A stretch of DNA of 64,000 bases, from positions 8,472,784 through 8,536,783 of the forward strand of contig NC_020166.2 in NCBI RefSeq assembly GCF_000224145.3, written 5' to 3'. The translations under genes were made by a program, and so were the position numbers. Source of the stretch: Ciona intestinalis (lineage: Eukaryota; Chordata; Ascidiacea; Phlebobranchia; Cionidae). Positions 39,272-50,800 of the stretch are shown here, piece by piece. Positions within the stretch are counted from its first letter, which is position 1. Every line of letters starts with the position of its first letter. Below the pieces are notes generated by a model. The model had not been told where the DNA came from. It searched no databases and saw only the letters and a list, made by a program, of their open reading frames with translations.

Positions 39272-39931
39272 ATGGGTAAATTTGCTCTTTCCGTGGTAAA
39301 TCCGTGTTTAAACTTGTTAAATGCATCAAGACGATCACAATGTATTCTACAAAGGACTTATAGCGCAAAGCCAAAAGTTATGACAATACCAAGCCCTATA
39401 ACCAGTGTTCGAAACTGGGCATTTGGAAATATGGTGCGCGGCTACTTTAACCAGGAGTTTAATTTGAAAGAGTTTGTGGCTGCCTGCCCTGCTGTAATGA
39501 CGGCAATAATTGATCACCTCAATAATGGAGATTATGAGGTTTTAAATAACTTAATGATCAAGGAATGTTGTGATGAAACCAAGTCTGGTTGGGAGGTATT
39601 GTCGGAGGAAGATAAAGTAAAGTTTTCATCAAGCCAAGAGGAGGAATTCCACTTTTTCAATCCAGTTTTAAGGATGCGTATGGAACAAACTGGTGAAGAT
39701 GTCCCTCAGTTAGTTGCGCATCTAAACATACAGCTATCTATGATCTACATGGCAAAGCTGAGAGACTTAGCTGAAGTTGCGCAACAAAAATCTAAGGACA
39801 CCGTCCAAGTTAATGTTAGAAACTTAGTGACTGGCGGGACTGTAAAAAAAGTTGAATTTGAAAGGGAAGTAACGAGAGAAGTTGATGGTTCGTGGATGGT
39901 TCTTAGTCTTGACCAGTGGCCAAGCTACTGA
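39272..39931 (+). CDS. MAIP1-like mitochondrial protein (Tim44-like fold)
   Basis: Single exon, 219 residues from the ATG at 39272; an ATG at 39245 is in frame but lies before the acceptor TTTCTTTAG (39253-39261), so the downstream start is preferred. The N-terminus is basic and free of acids (NASRRSQCILQRTYSAKPK), consistent with a matrix-targeting signal. The rest resembles m-AAA protease-interacting protein 1: RGYFNQEFNLKEFVAACPAV, then LNNGDYEVLNNLMIKEC and a beta-rich C-terminus ending MVLSLDQWPSY. In human cells MAIP1 assists m-AAA protease and EMRE maturation. Family assignment is by eye and moderate; another Tim44-like protein is possible. Confidence 0.65.
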   Translation: MGKFALSVVNPCLNLLNASRRSQCILQRTYSAKPKVMTIPSPITSVRNWAFGNMVRGYFNQEFNLKEFVAACPAVMTAIIDHLNNGDYEVLNNLMIKECCDETKSGWEVLSEEDKVKFSSSQEEEFHFFNPVLRMRMEQTGEDVPQLVAHLNIQLSMIYMAKLRDLAEVAQQKSKDTVQVNVRNLVTGGTVKKVEFEREVTREVDGSWMVLSLDQWPSY

Positions 39932-40469
39932 CCACAGTTATGTTTATTCTTTCTATAGGTTTTGTATTGTTGCTATTCGCACCATTGGTTGCTATTCGCA
40001 CCATTGGTTTACAACAGACCTTCTTAGACTCGTGGTCACCGAGAGTTCACCAACTTTATACAAAGTACTATATATTTAAGCCAATCTATTTGAAGATGTT
40101 TTTATTATATTAGAATGAAACAGAAATTATAAGTGGGCATAATATTTAAGTCATTTAAACATAGAAATTTTACTTTCCTTCTTCGCTGCATAGATAATAA
40201 GTATTGGTTAGGATTTGTTTACAATGTTATGAAAATTGTGTGGTACAAATTGGAATTATTACCTTATAAACCGCTTGAAAATTTTGTGCGAATAGAAAAG
40301 TTAAGCCAAGCTGTATGTCTTTACTATCGTTGTGGGCGTCAATTTAAACCATTTTCCTAAAACTAATTTCACACCTTACAAAAATGAAGCCTACCCTTTC
40401 CTTGCTATTAATTTCTATTTTTGTTTGATAGAAATTGTGTCAAAAAAGTAGGACCATTGTTTATTAAAG

Positions 40470-42680
40470 ATGTCGGTTCAACCTTCAGACATTCAGAACT
40501 TTAAAGCTTGGAAAGGAAAGAAAAGAAAAAGGAAATTTGTGAAGAAACCAAAGAAAGAAATTGAAAAAGAGGAAACTGTGAGCTTGGTTGATCTTGATAC
40601 GACAAAAGTTGAAAAGTTTGAAGAATTTCCTTTTGCTACAAAAACTAAGGCAGGTTTGCGAAAAGCTGGTTTTGTGTCACTAACTGCAATTCAGCGAGCT
40701 GCTATTAAACCTGCGATGCTTGGGAAAGATATTTTAGGTGCAGCGAAAACTGGCTCAGGCAAAACATTAGCGTTCATTATTCCAATATTAGAATGTTTGC
40801 ATAAACATAACTGGAATTCGTTGGATGGCCCAGGCGCTTTGGTGATTTCCCCAACACGAGAATTGGCGTTTCAAATATTTGAAGTTTTGAAGAAAGTTGG
40901 CGGGAAACATAATTTTTCAGCTGGTTTGCTTATTGGTGGGAATAATGTGAAAGAGGAAGCTCATAGCGTAGGAAAAACTAATATTATAATCTGCACACCT
41001 GGGCGCTTATTGCAGCATATGGACACTACCTCTTATTTTCATATGAATAACTTGAAAATGTTAATACTGGATGAAGCGGACAGGATATTGGACATGGGTT
41101 TTAAAACCACGTTGGATGCAATCATTGAAAACCTTCCTAGTGAGCGGCAAACTTTGTTATTTTCTGCAACGCAAACGAAATCTGTTAAGGACCTTGCCCG
41201 TTTAAGTTTGCGGGACCCTGCCTATATTTCTGTTCATTCAGAAGCAAAACATTCAACTCCTCAGGGTTTAACACAAAGGTTTATCTGCTGTGAGCTTAAA
41301 GATAAATTGAATGTCTTGTTCTCATTTATAAGAAACCACCAAAAATCAAAATGCCTGGTGTTTGTGAGCAGCTGTAAGCAGGTACAGTTTATATTTGCTG
41401 CATTCTGTAAGCTGCGCCCAGGCACACCGATGCTACATTTACATGGCCGCATGAACCAACTGCGCAGAATGTCAGTTTACCAAGAGTTCTGCCGTAAAAA
41501 GTTTGCAGTTTTAGTGGCGACAGACATCGCAGCACGAGGTTTAGATTTTCCAGAGATTGACTGGGTAGTACAACTCGATTGTCCTGAAGATGCCGACACT
41601 TATATCCACAGAGCCGGACGTACAGCTCGATATAACGGTAATGGGAACTCTCTCCTTGTGCTGACGCCCACAGAGAAAGAAGCAATGCTGAAACATCTTC
41701 AAAACAAGAAAGTTCCGATTTTGAAGTCAGAAATCCAGTCAAACAAACTTGGTAAAATTGACAGAAAACTTCAATCTTATTGTGCAGAGGATAAAGAATT
41801 TAAAGAGAAAGCACAAAGATGTTTTGTAGCGTATATAAGATCCACATTTCTAATGAAAGATAAATCAGTGTTTGATGCAATGAAGGTCCCATTTAGTGAA
41901 TTCTCAAGCTCTCTTGGTCTTGCTATTCCACCTAGAGTTAGGTTTTTAGAACGGAAAATGAAATCTCTAAAAATGAAGGAAAATTCTGCTGTAAATGATG
42001 AAACGAAATCTTCTGAGTTTAACTTTAATGAGATCGATGATGAATGTGATCTTATTACTGTAAAGAGGAAGAATGTATTTGAAGAGGAGGAAGAGACTTC
42101 TGAGGTGGAGGAGTTTGCTCCGGATGTTGCATTGGATCCTGCGAAGAAGAAAAGATCGAAAGCTGCGGAAGCGCGGAGGTTGTTGAGAAAGGGGATGCGA
42201 ATGAATCAGAAGATTAAGTTTGGGGACGAAGGCGAGGTTGCCGAAGCGTTTCCTCCACTGCCTCCTAGTGGTGAGGATGGAGATGGTATTAACATTGAGG
42301 AAGCAGCGAAAGCGATGCAGGAGGCGGATGTAAAGGATCGTGAAAAACATCGGTTGAGGATCAGGGAGCGGCATCGTAAGAAGAGGTTGGAAGCCAAGAA
42401 GGAGAGAAGAAGATTGCAAGCTGAGTTGGAAGGGGGGAAACAAGTTGTTATTGGGGGTGATGATGACATAGGTGATGATGACATAGGTGATGATGTCATA
42501 GGTGATGATGTCATGGGTGATGATGTGATAGATGATGATGATGTCACAAACACTGTTGCATACTCGGATGAGGAGCAAGAAGAAGAGCAAGAGGCAAAAC
42601 ACCGGAAGTTGAATACTGGGTTTGGAAGCAGTTTAGATGAAGATGAAATGCTTGCTTTGCATTTGTTAAGAAATAAATAG
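40470..42680 (+). CDS. DDX10: DEAD-box RNA helicase DDX10 (Dbp4 family), intronless
   Basis: Nucleolar ATP-dependent RNA helicase of early small-subunit rRNA processing. 736 residues in one exon. Helicase motifs in order: Q motif GFVSLTAIQ (68-75), I AAKTGSGKT (91-99), Ia PTRELA, Ib TPGR, II LDEADR, III SAT, IV region CLVFVSSCKQ, V ATDIAARGLD, VI HRAGRTAR. The N-terminus (FKAWKGKKRKRKFVKKPKKE) and the conserved post-helicase block (FVAYIRSTFLMKDKSVF) are typical of DDX10. The C-terminal tail is charged, with Lys/Arg coiled segments and a DDDIGDD repeat encoded by GGTGATGATGACATA units (42457-42546). Length is shorter than human DDX10 (~875), mostly in the tail. It follows the MAIP1-like gene by 538 bp and precedes the next gene by 187 bp. 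Confidence 0.95.
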   Translation: MSVQPSDIQNFKAWKGKKRKRKFVKKPKKEIEKEETVSLVDLDTTKVEKFEEFPFATKTKAGLRKAGFVSLTAIQRAAIKPAMLGKDILGAAKTGSGKTLAFIIPILECLHKHNWNSLDGPGALVISPTRELAFQIFEVLKKVGGKHNFSAGLLIGGNNVKEEAHSVGKTNIIICTPGRLLQHMDTTSYFHMNNLKMLILDEADRILDMGFKTTLDAIIENLPSERQTLLFSATQTKSVKDLARLSLRDPAYISVHSEAKHSTPQGLTQRFICCELKDKLNVLFSFIRNHQKSKCLVFVSSCKQVQFIFAAFCKLRPGTPMLHLHGRMNQLRRMSVYQEFCRKKFAVLVATDIAARGLDFPEIDWVVQLDCPEDADTYIHRAGRTARYNGNGNSLLVLTPTEKEAMLKHLQNKKVPILKSEIQSNKLGKIDRKLQSYCAEDKEFKEKAQRCFVAYIRSTFLMKDKSVFDAMKVPFSEFSSSLGLAIPPRVRFLERKMKSLKMKENSAVNDETKSSEFNFNEIDDECDLITVKRKNVFEEEEETSEVEEFAPDVALDPAKKKRSKAAEARRLLRKGMRMNQKIKFGDEGEVAEAFPPLPPSGEDGDGINIEEAAKAMQEADVKDREKHRLRIRERHRKKRLEAKKERRRLQAELEGGKQVVIGGDDDIGDDDIGDDVIGDDVMGDDVIDDDDVTNTVAYSDEEQEEEQEAKHRKLNTGFGSSLDEDEMLALHLLRNK

Positions 42681-42867
42681 GAATGTCTTTGTGTGTGTTT
42701 GTAGGAAATGTCTGAAACCGTTACTTTAATTGTGGAACTGTTTGAACTTACTCGCATTTCGTTAACCAATGTCTTAAAACATTTTAAAATTAACGTCATT
42801 GTTTAACTACTGTCTTAATATTGGTTTCTATTTGCTCTGAACAGGTGTAGGACAGGTAGGGTTAGTT

Positions 42868-44391
42868 ATGAGTGGTAAATATGAATACTCGGTATCCAGT
42901 GATGGTTGGATGTCGTTGTCTGCAATGAAAAGAAAGGTGTGTATTCGTATCAATAATGGATGTTTGATGTCTTATAATGCAACATATGCGTATCACTGCC
43001 ACCAGTGTTAGTACCAGTGCTGAGTATTGAACCTGGTATCCTAAGTTTGACAATAAACCACGTGGCGTTCTGAAGTATTCTTCATAGGTGAGGTTATATA
43101 GCGAGACATGCATAAGATTTACATCTAGAGTGCTGCCTGCTATTAGCAACTACTGGCTCATAACAATGTTAAGTGTTTGTACCCTAAGAAACAAACACCT
43201 GCTGTTGGTATATGTGTCAAGCATTGAAAAGACTTAATGATTCCGCCACTGTGGGCCTGTGAAACCTAACTTAGCAGTATACTTACCCGTAATGTTACTT
43301 TAGTTGATTCATTACTTCATTTTCCACAGAAAGTTGAACAACCAGCGCCCAAGATATCGAAGATCCGATATTCCTCACTTAAAGTTCACCGTATCTCACC
43401 TAGGAAGAAATTTAAACAATCGTCCATGCTACACTATGTGAGGGACTCTGGGTCAAAGAAATTAAAAAGAAAACGTGAAAATACCTCCCGTTCTGCGGTG
43501 GAATTGAACACAGAGAAATGTTATGATGAAAATAATGTTAAAGTAACGAAAGGTAACATAAGCAATGACAATTCTGACTCCTACAATGTGGAAAATTTAT
43601 TTCAAACTTGTTCCAAAACGAATATATCAAGAAACCTTTACAATCAAAATGCAAATCACAAAGCTGCAGGATTTGGATCTAACCAGTTTAAACCGGTTCA
43701 AAAAGATGTTTTAAACCCAGACGAACCAGTTATAACCAAAGACATCAAAGAAACATCATTTTCTCCATTAAGTTGCTGCGCAAACTTACCAGAAAAGTTG
43801 CCAAATCAGGAAAAACATCTTCAAGTATATCCAGGGTCTTGTAATAAAGCGTTATCACCTCAAAAATACAACGGAACTCAGGAAAAACACATTAAAACTT
43901 ATTCACAGTCTTCCAAAATAGCTTTATCTCCTCAAAAACACAATAAAAGTCATAAAAAATCTTCTCAAATTTATTCACGATGTTCTAATAAAGCGTCATC
44001 CCCACAAAGAAACAACAGAAGTCAGAAAAAACATTTTGAAACCTATCCACAATCATCTAACATAGTTTTATCCCCACAAAAACCAACCAACAACAAACCA
44101 TTGCAAAACAAACCCCAACTAAAGGAGCCGGACACATTAAAATACACTGGTCATGTTTCTTCTCAAAACTCTTACTTTCCAAACAACGACAAAGAAAATA
44201 TCCCGGACCTTTGTTATGACCTCACAATGAAGTTTGTTGAGGATTCAGAAGGACAATTAATATTCGATCGAATGACGCAGAAACATGGAAATAATGTAGC
44301 AGACACCCATAGAGATAGCATGTACTTTGCATTTGAACATGGTTTAAAAAACAAGCCAACCAATCAGAGCACCCAGATTTTTAATGGTTGA
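42868..44391 (+). CDS. KEN-box protein with four SPxK repeats; possible AUNIP homologue
   Basis: Exons 42868-42936 and 43330-44391, GT-AG, 376 residues. The start MSGKYEYSVSSDGWMSLSAM then KRKKVEQ loosely resembles the AUNIP (Aurora-A and ninein-interacting) N-terminus, which has a Trp followed by an AALKRRKV-like block. Residues ~183-278 are four tandem 24-residue repeats, each with (L/S)SPQ(K/R), a full CDK site. A KEN box (DKENIP) is at 311-313, and FVEDSEGQLIFDRMTQ follows near the C-terminus. The rest is low complexity and basic. These are hallmarks of a cell-cycle-regulated protein. An acceptor-like CTGAACAG lies about 24 bases before the ATG. The gene is sound; the AUNIP identity is tentative (~0.35). 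Confidence 0.75.
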
Positions 44392-44823
44392 AAGTGATTG
44401 GTTATATTTATTACTAATTATTCTGTATTTTATTTACATTTTAATTTTTTTGGGCTTTTTTAAAGTTAAATAATTTTTATATTCTTATATTTTATATTTT
44501 TAATGTTTTGAATATTTTGCGTCTTGCAATATTTTGCGCTACAGTGCAGTTTTTTTATATTTAATCTCTTTCCTTCAGTGTATTTTTAATCATATGGAGA
44601 CTTAAGGTTAAGTTAATGGTTGCTGCGTAATGTAGCTGGCTGTTAAAAGATAGAAATTTCAAAAACTTTTATATTTTCTATTAAAGATTGCTAGTGTTGA
44701 ATTATTACCATGTATAAGCTATTTAGCTGGGTAAGACTAGAGTTTTAAATTGTTATTAAATCTGTTGTTTTACTTTTTTTTTTAAACCCAGCATACCAGA
44801 GGTTTTGCTTCTAAATTAGAATC
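44392..44823. other. Spacer before DDX1 with acceptor-like site
   Basis: 432 bp, AT-rich. A strong pyrimidine tract followed by AAACCCAG ends near 44790, 33 bases before the DDX1 ATG, and may be a trans-splice acceptor. Nothing else seen. Confidence 0.5.
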
Positions 44824-47800
44824 ATGACTGCGTTTGAAAACTTGGGGGTGATGCCTGAGATTGGGAAGATGATAATGGAGATTGGTTGGCTACTTCCAAC
44901 TGATATACAAGCAGAGTCGATCCCTTTGATCCTGGGAGGCGGGGATGTCCTTATGGCTGCGGAGACTGGGTCAGGGAAGACGGCAGCTTTCAGTATCCCT
45001 GTTATACAGATCGTGCATGAAACGCTATCGAGTACAAGGGGTGGTGGAGGTATGAAGGTAAGGGGTGGTTTGAATGCTGTGGTTTAGGAACTCTCATGTT
45101 TTTAAAACAATTCTATTTTCTTGGGTAAACTCCTGTAGCATGATATGACAATGAAACCTGGGATTTAGGTTAGAGTTGATCCATTACTAAAACACCTAGT
45201 TTTTATGTTTCTGTATAAAATCCTGGTTGTGGCATAGTGGTTACAACAAGTGGTAATGGGTTCGATGCTGCCACGAATGCCACCTTTGTGGAAATACGCT
45301 TTCTTAAGCATTTGTGGAAATACGCTTTTCTTAAGCACTTAGCCCCCTATTGCTTCTGGGTTGTCTAAATTCAAACAAAACACCAACATTTTAAATCCAT
45401 GCGAGGATAAATAATTTATATTGTAATAATAAAGTTTTTAAAGCATTGCATTATGCATGTTAACAACAACAGAAAAATAAACAATCTTTTGCACCAAATC
45501 CTACTGTATTTCTTTATCCCCAACTCTATGAGCACCAGATCAGGGTCAAAATCACAGAATTTGTTACATTTTCTTTTCCCTCAGGGTGGCAATGCATTGC
45601 CTGCTATCTTCAACACCTGGCAGATGAACCCATACGACAGAGGAAACGCATTTGCGATTAGTTCTGATGGTTTGTTGTGTCAGTCAAGGGAGGTGAGGGA
45701 ATGGCATGGATGTAGGTCAACCAGGGGAGTTACTAAGGGCAAGTATTATTATGAGGTAAGTTCTATGGAATATGTACATGGTAAAAAGTCAACAGTTAGT
45801 GTATTATCAGGAATAGATATTTTACCTAAAATGGCATCATTAATCTCTTCAGTAAATAAAATCATTTATAAAAAGTGGATTTACTCACTAGTATTTACAT
45901 CAAATTGAAAAGAAATGGCTGTCCATGAGAATTGAGAACGTTAGTTTTTACTCCGTACAAGTCCTTTGGTAACCAATGCATTTCCAAAGATTTTTACCTA
46001 AAGATACAATACTGTATTGCAAACTTTACAGTGTTGCCATGTATATTTCCACTATAGGTATTATGCAAGGATGAAGGTTTAAACAGAGTAGGTTGGTCAA
46101 CACTGTCAGCAGATTTAAACCTTGGTACTGATAAGGATGGATATGGCTTTGGGGGAACGGGGAAAAAATCCAACAGTCGTCAGTTTAACACGTACGGTGA
46201 ACCTTTCACAATGCATGATATCATTGGCTGTTTCTTAGATATGGATGAAGGTAAAAAATGACATTTCTATTTTCTTCTAATTGTGATATTTTAGTTTTGA
46301 ACATATTTTGCAAAAAGTACCTTACTTTTATGGTCGTATATATTACTCGACTGCTCTTTACTGTCATTTTTCATCTTTCGTTTATACATGTTATGTTAAT
46401 CTTTGTTATTATAAAAAAGAAGACAAAATAAAGTCATTTTGCGTAAGATATATATTGGTAAAGAGTTTATCTTCTATATTCACAAATATAAACAAATAAA
46501 TTTGCTACAATAAGTTGTCCCCTAATACAGTGTGACAATAAATATTATTGTTTAAAATTAAGCATTTTATACGACCCCCACTTCAGGTAGAATCAAATAC
46601 TCCAAAAACGGCATCGACCTCGGCCATGCGTTTGACATACCTGGTTTCCTAAGAAAACAACCAATGTTTGCCGCTTGTGTTTTAAAGAACTCCGAACTTA
46701 GTTTCAACTTTGGTGGTGAGCCGTTTAAATTCCCACCTAGTGGCCAGTTTGTCGCACTTTCAAAGGCCGGCGACCAATCAAGCGTAACAAGCGCTAAAAC
46801 TGGATCCGCTGTCGTTAAGGTAAGTTTCAGTTGTTAAACAATGTTTACACTAATTCTATAAATCCAAAACTCACATGGGGCGTGTAAAAAATAATATAGT
46901 AGGTTGGGAATGATGGGACACCTTTACCACATAATATCCAAATATCCTGATTGTGTTTTAAACAATTATCGACAGTCTATGGGACTTGTGAGGATACGGT
47001 TTTATAATTCTTTGAATGTTCTTTGTTTACTATTAAATGAGACGAGAAAATGGAGTGAAAAGGTGTCCCATCTTCCCACATACACCTCTGGTCTGCTTAA
47101 GGAGTAATAACGTATATATACACATACCTTTTTTATTTTAATGTATCATATGCAGTGGCGCAGCCAGAAAAAAAAATAAGGGGGGAGAGTTTTAATCAAA
47201 AAATTCAAAAAATATTTTTTTTTAAATATTTTTTTTATTATTATTTTTGGGGTTTAAAAGGGAGGTCGCGACATCCTAAACCCTCCTGGCTGCGCCACTG
47301 ATCATATGTATTCCTTAACAGAAGCAAAACACAAAGAGATCCAACAACTCTCCTTATGCGATCATAATTGAGCCTTCCCGTGAGCTGGCGGAACAAACGG
47401 CAAAAATTATTAGAGATTTAAAAAAATTCGTTCAAAATCCAACTGTGTCTGAAGTCCTCGTGGTGGGTGGTGTGCCTGCAAGTGACCAGTTAAAGTTGAT
47501 TCAACAAGGAGTTGATATTTTAATTGGGACGCCGGGTCGAGTGGATGATTTTATCTCAACTGGAAAGGTTGGTGACCTTATGCTTGCTGTCGAGGTGTAA
47601 TCGTGTATCTCATGCTCATGATTAAGTTATAACATGGGTGTCTTCTTATACACCAGATACACATGGTGTATTCATACACCTCATGCTCACTGTCGAGTTA
47701 TAACATAGGTGTCTTCTTATACACCAGATACACATGGTGTATTCATACACCTCATGCTCACCGTCGAGTTATAACATGGTTGTCTTCTTATACACCAGAC

Positions 47801-50800
47801 ACACATGGTGTATTCATACACCTCATGCTCACTGTTCAGTTATAACATGGATGTCTTCTTACACCAGACACACATGGTGCATTCATACACCTCATGCTCA
47901 CTGTTAAGTTATAACATGGGTGTCTTCATATACACCAGACACACATGGTCTATTCATACACCTCATGCTCACTGTCGAGTTATAACATGGGTGTCTTCTT
48001 ATACACCAGATACACATGGTGTATTCATACACCCCATGCTCACTGTTAAGTTATAACATGGGTGTCTTTTTATACACCAGACACACATGGTGTATTCATA
48101 CACTTAATGCTCACTGTCAAGTTATAACATGGGTGTCTTCTTATACACCAGATACACATGGTGTATTCATACACCTCATGCTCACTGTCGAGTTATAACA
48201 TGGGTGTCTTCTTATACACCAGATACACATGGTGTATTCATACACCCCATACTCACTGTCGAGTTATAACATGGGTGTCTTCGTATACACCAGACACACA
48301 TGGTGTATTCATACACCCCATGCTCACTGTTAAGTTATAACATGGGTGTCTTCTTATACACCAGACACACATGGTGTATTCATACACCTCATGCTCACTG
48401 TCGAGTTATAACATGGGTGTCTTGTATTTATACATCTTATGCTCACTGTCAACTTATCAAGTTGTGTTCATTTATCTTATGCTCATTGTCGAGTAATAAC
48501 ATAATTTTAATTTATCTCGTTGAAAACGATGGCGAAGGTCATGTTATTTATAGAACAAAAGGCGAAGGCATTTTCTGTTGCATGCAAACATGGGTGTCTT
48601 ATTATGTACCAGGCACACAATGTATTCATACAAGTATACCACCTTTCTTACTTCTCAGATCGATTTAAGCCAAGTAAGGTTCCTTGTACTCGACGAATGC
48701 GATGGATTATTAACAGCTGGTAGCGGGGGGTTTATCAAACGAACACATTCCCATATACCACAGGTAATGTGTTTAAGTTATATAGAAATGAATGTTATAT
48801 TCTATATGGGTGAGGTCCTGTGATAAGGCATGCTATATAAAGATATAGAACAGAGTTGACTCATTACCCCAACACCCAGCGGCTTAGGCTCATTATTATT
48901 GAAATGTCAGTATATGAAATTATTTATTGGAGAACCTGTGTTAAATTCATGGTATTCCTTACAGCAATAGTATATATATATATGTGCTGTTATACTGATT
49001 GTATATGTTGTCATTTTACATGCTCATTGTGTTATACCAACTGTCGTTTTATATAGTATGCCCGGCATCACCAAACTTAATATAAAAACTAGAAATAGGT
49101 TTACATATTATTACGTGGTTGCGGCAAAACTTATACAAAACTTAATATACTTGGACTCAAATAATGGCTGGCAGGAACGGGTTTCCCGATATATTACCTG
49201 CTTCCATATAGTATGATTGGAGCAACATTATAATGATTGTACTTTATAGTATGGGTACTATATAGAAGATTGGAAGCCATACTATATACTATGTAGACCA
49301 TGGTAGAGTGGGGGAAGATGGGACACATTTTGACTCTATTTTCTTGTTGAATTAGGTAGTAAACAAAGAACATTCAAAGAATTATAAAACGATATCACCA
49401 GGACTCCCATGGACCATTGATAATGTTTTAAAACAGCATCAACATATTGGAATATTATGAGCTAAAGGTGTCCCATATTCCCCCACAGTACTCTATATTA
49501 ACATTATAAAGATTCTAAACATTGTACATCTAAACTGTATGTGACCACACATAATGATTATCTCTATGTAATATACACGACAGCGACATCATAATGCTAA
49601 ACTTTACACAACCCACCTCCAGGTAACATCTGATGGGAAACGTCTCCAAGTTATCGTATGTTCGGCTACTTTGCATAGCTTCGATGTTAAAAGGCTTGCT
49701 AATGAGATCATGCATTTCCCTGTGTGGGTGGATTTGAAGGTTAAGATATGTTGCTTGTAATGTTGTGTTGAGTTGTTATTTTTAATTTATTGGCTTTGTT
49801 GCGCCTAGATCTTATTTTTCCTGTGTTGGTGAATTTAAAGGTAGAATTAGAATTGCAATGTTTAATGTCACATAATATACTCCTATTTATATTATCACAT
49901 GATATATTCACCATACAGGGTGAAGACTCAGTACCTGAGACCGTCCACCATGTTGTTGTTCCCGTGGATCCCATAAGGGACCCTAGTTGGATGGGGTTGC
50001 GCAATCATGTACCGACCGACGCCGTGCATAAGAGAGATAACGTTGACAGCAGAGCTAAGGAAACTAAGGAGAAATGGTCGGAAGGGATCAAAATATTGAA
50101 AGGTAAAATATTAGCTAACTTGGCGTTGAATAAGAGCCTTGTGTTTGAACTCTACCATTGTTTGTATAGTGGTAAAGCTAGTATGTCACCTTATCACCAA
50201 AGGGTAGCAAGTTCATTGCTTAGTGTTGCCACCATTGTGGGTATGGGCAGGATTCCTAACAGTAATTACTCCAAGTCAGTGGTCACTAATGCGTCGTCAA
50301 AATTGGCAGTCAGGTAGTTACAAACTGCAGCCTCGAACATATAAGCTTTGGTCTAGAGGCAGGCATGCTAAACACTGTACCATGGTACCATACAATACCC
50401 TTCGAAAGGTATTACCTTAATTTATTATGAATATGACTTTGAAACTATGCCCGCCGTCCATTGTACAGTGATGTCATAACTCTTATTATTGGCTAGTATT
50501 CCATTTGCGCCCATATTGAGCCTTGAACTCGTAACTTCTGGTCAAGAAAGCTAACCAGTAACCACTAAACATAACATCATCACGGTCCATGACAGTGATC
50601 CTGCTTAAGCTGCTATGGTGATGTCATAACCGAATAATGATGTCATAAACCCTATTATAGGCGAGTATTGTGTTCGTGCGATACGCGACCACAAAATGGA
50701 GCAAGCGATCATATTCTGCCGAACGAAACTCGATTGCGACAACCTTGAACGATATTTCAAACAAGTTGGTGGTCACGATGACCAACTATCGTGCGTGTGT

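Noticed and set aside
39940..40113. 58-codon hydrophobic frame after the MAIP1-like stop (MFILSIGFVLLLFAPLVAIR)
   Set aside because: Lies in the probable 3' UTR, includes a 19-bp tandem duplication, and has no splice or homology support; a microprotein is not excluded.
41967..42799. Long minus-strand open frames of 211 and 197 codons
   Set aside because: Antisense to the DDX10 acidic and Lys/Arg-rich tail; Ser/Ile-rich composition follows from the opposite strand.
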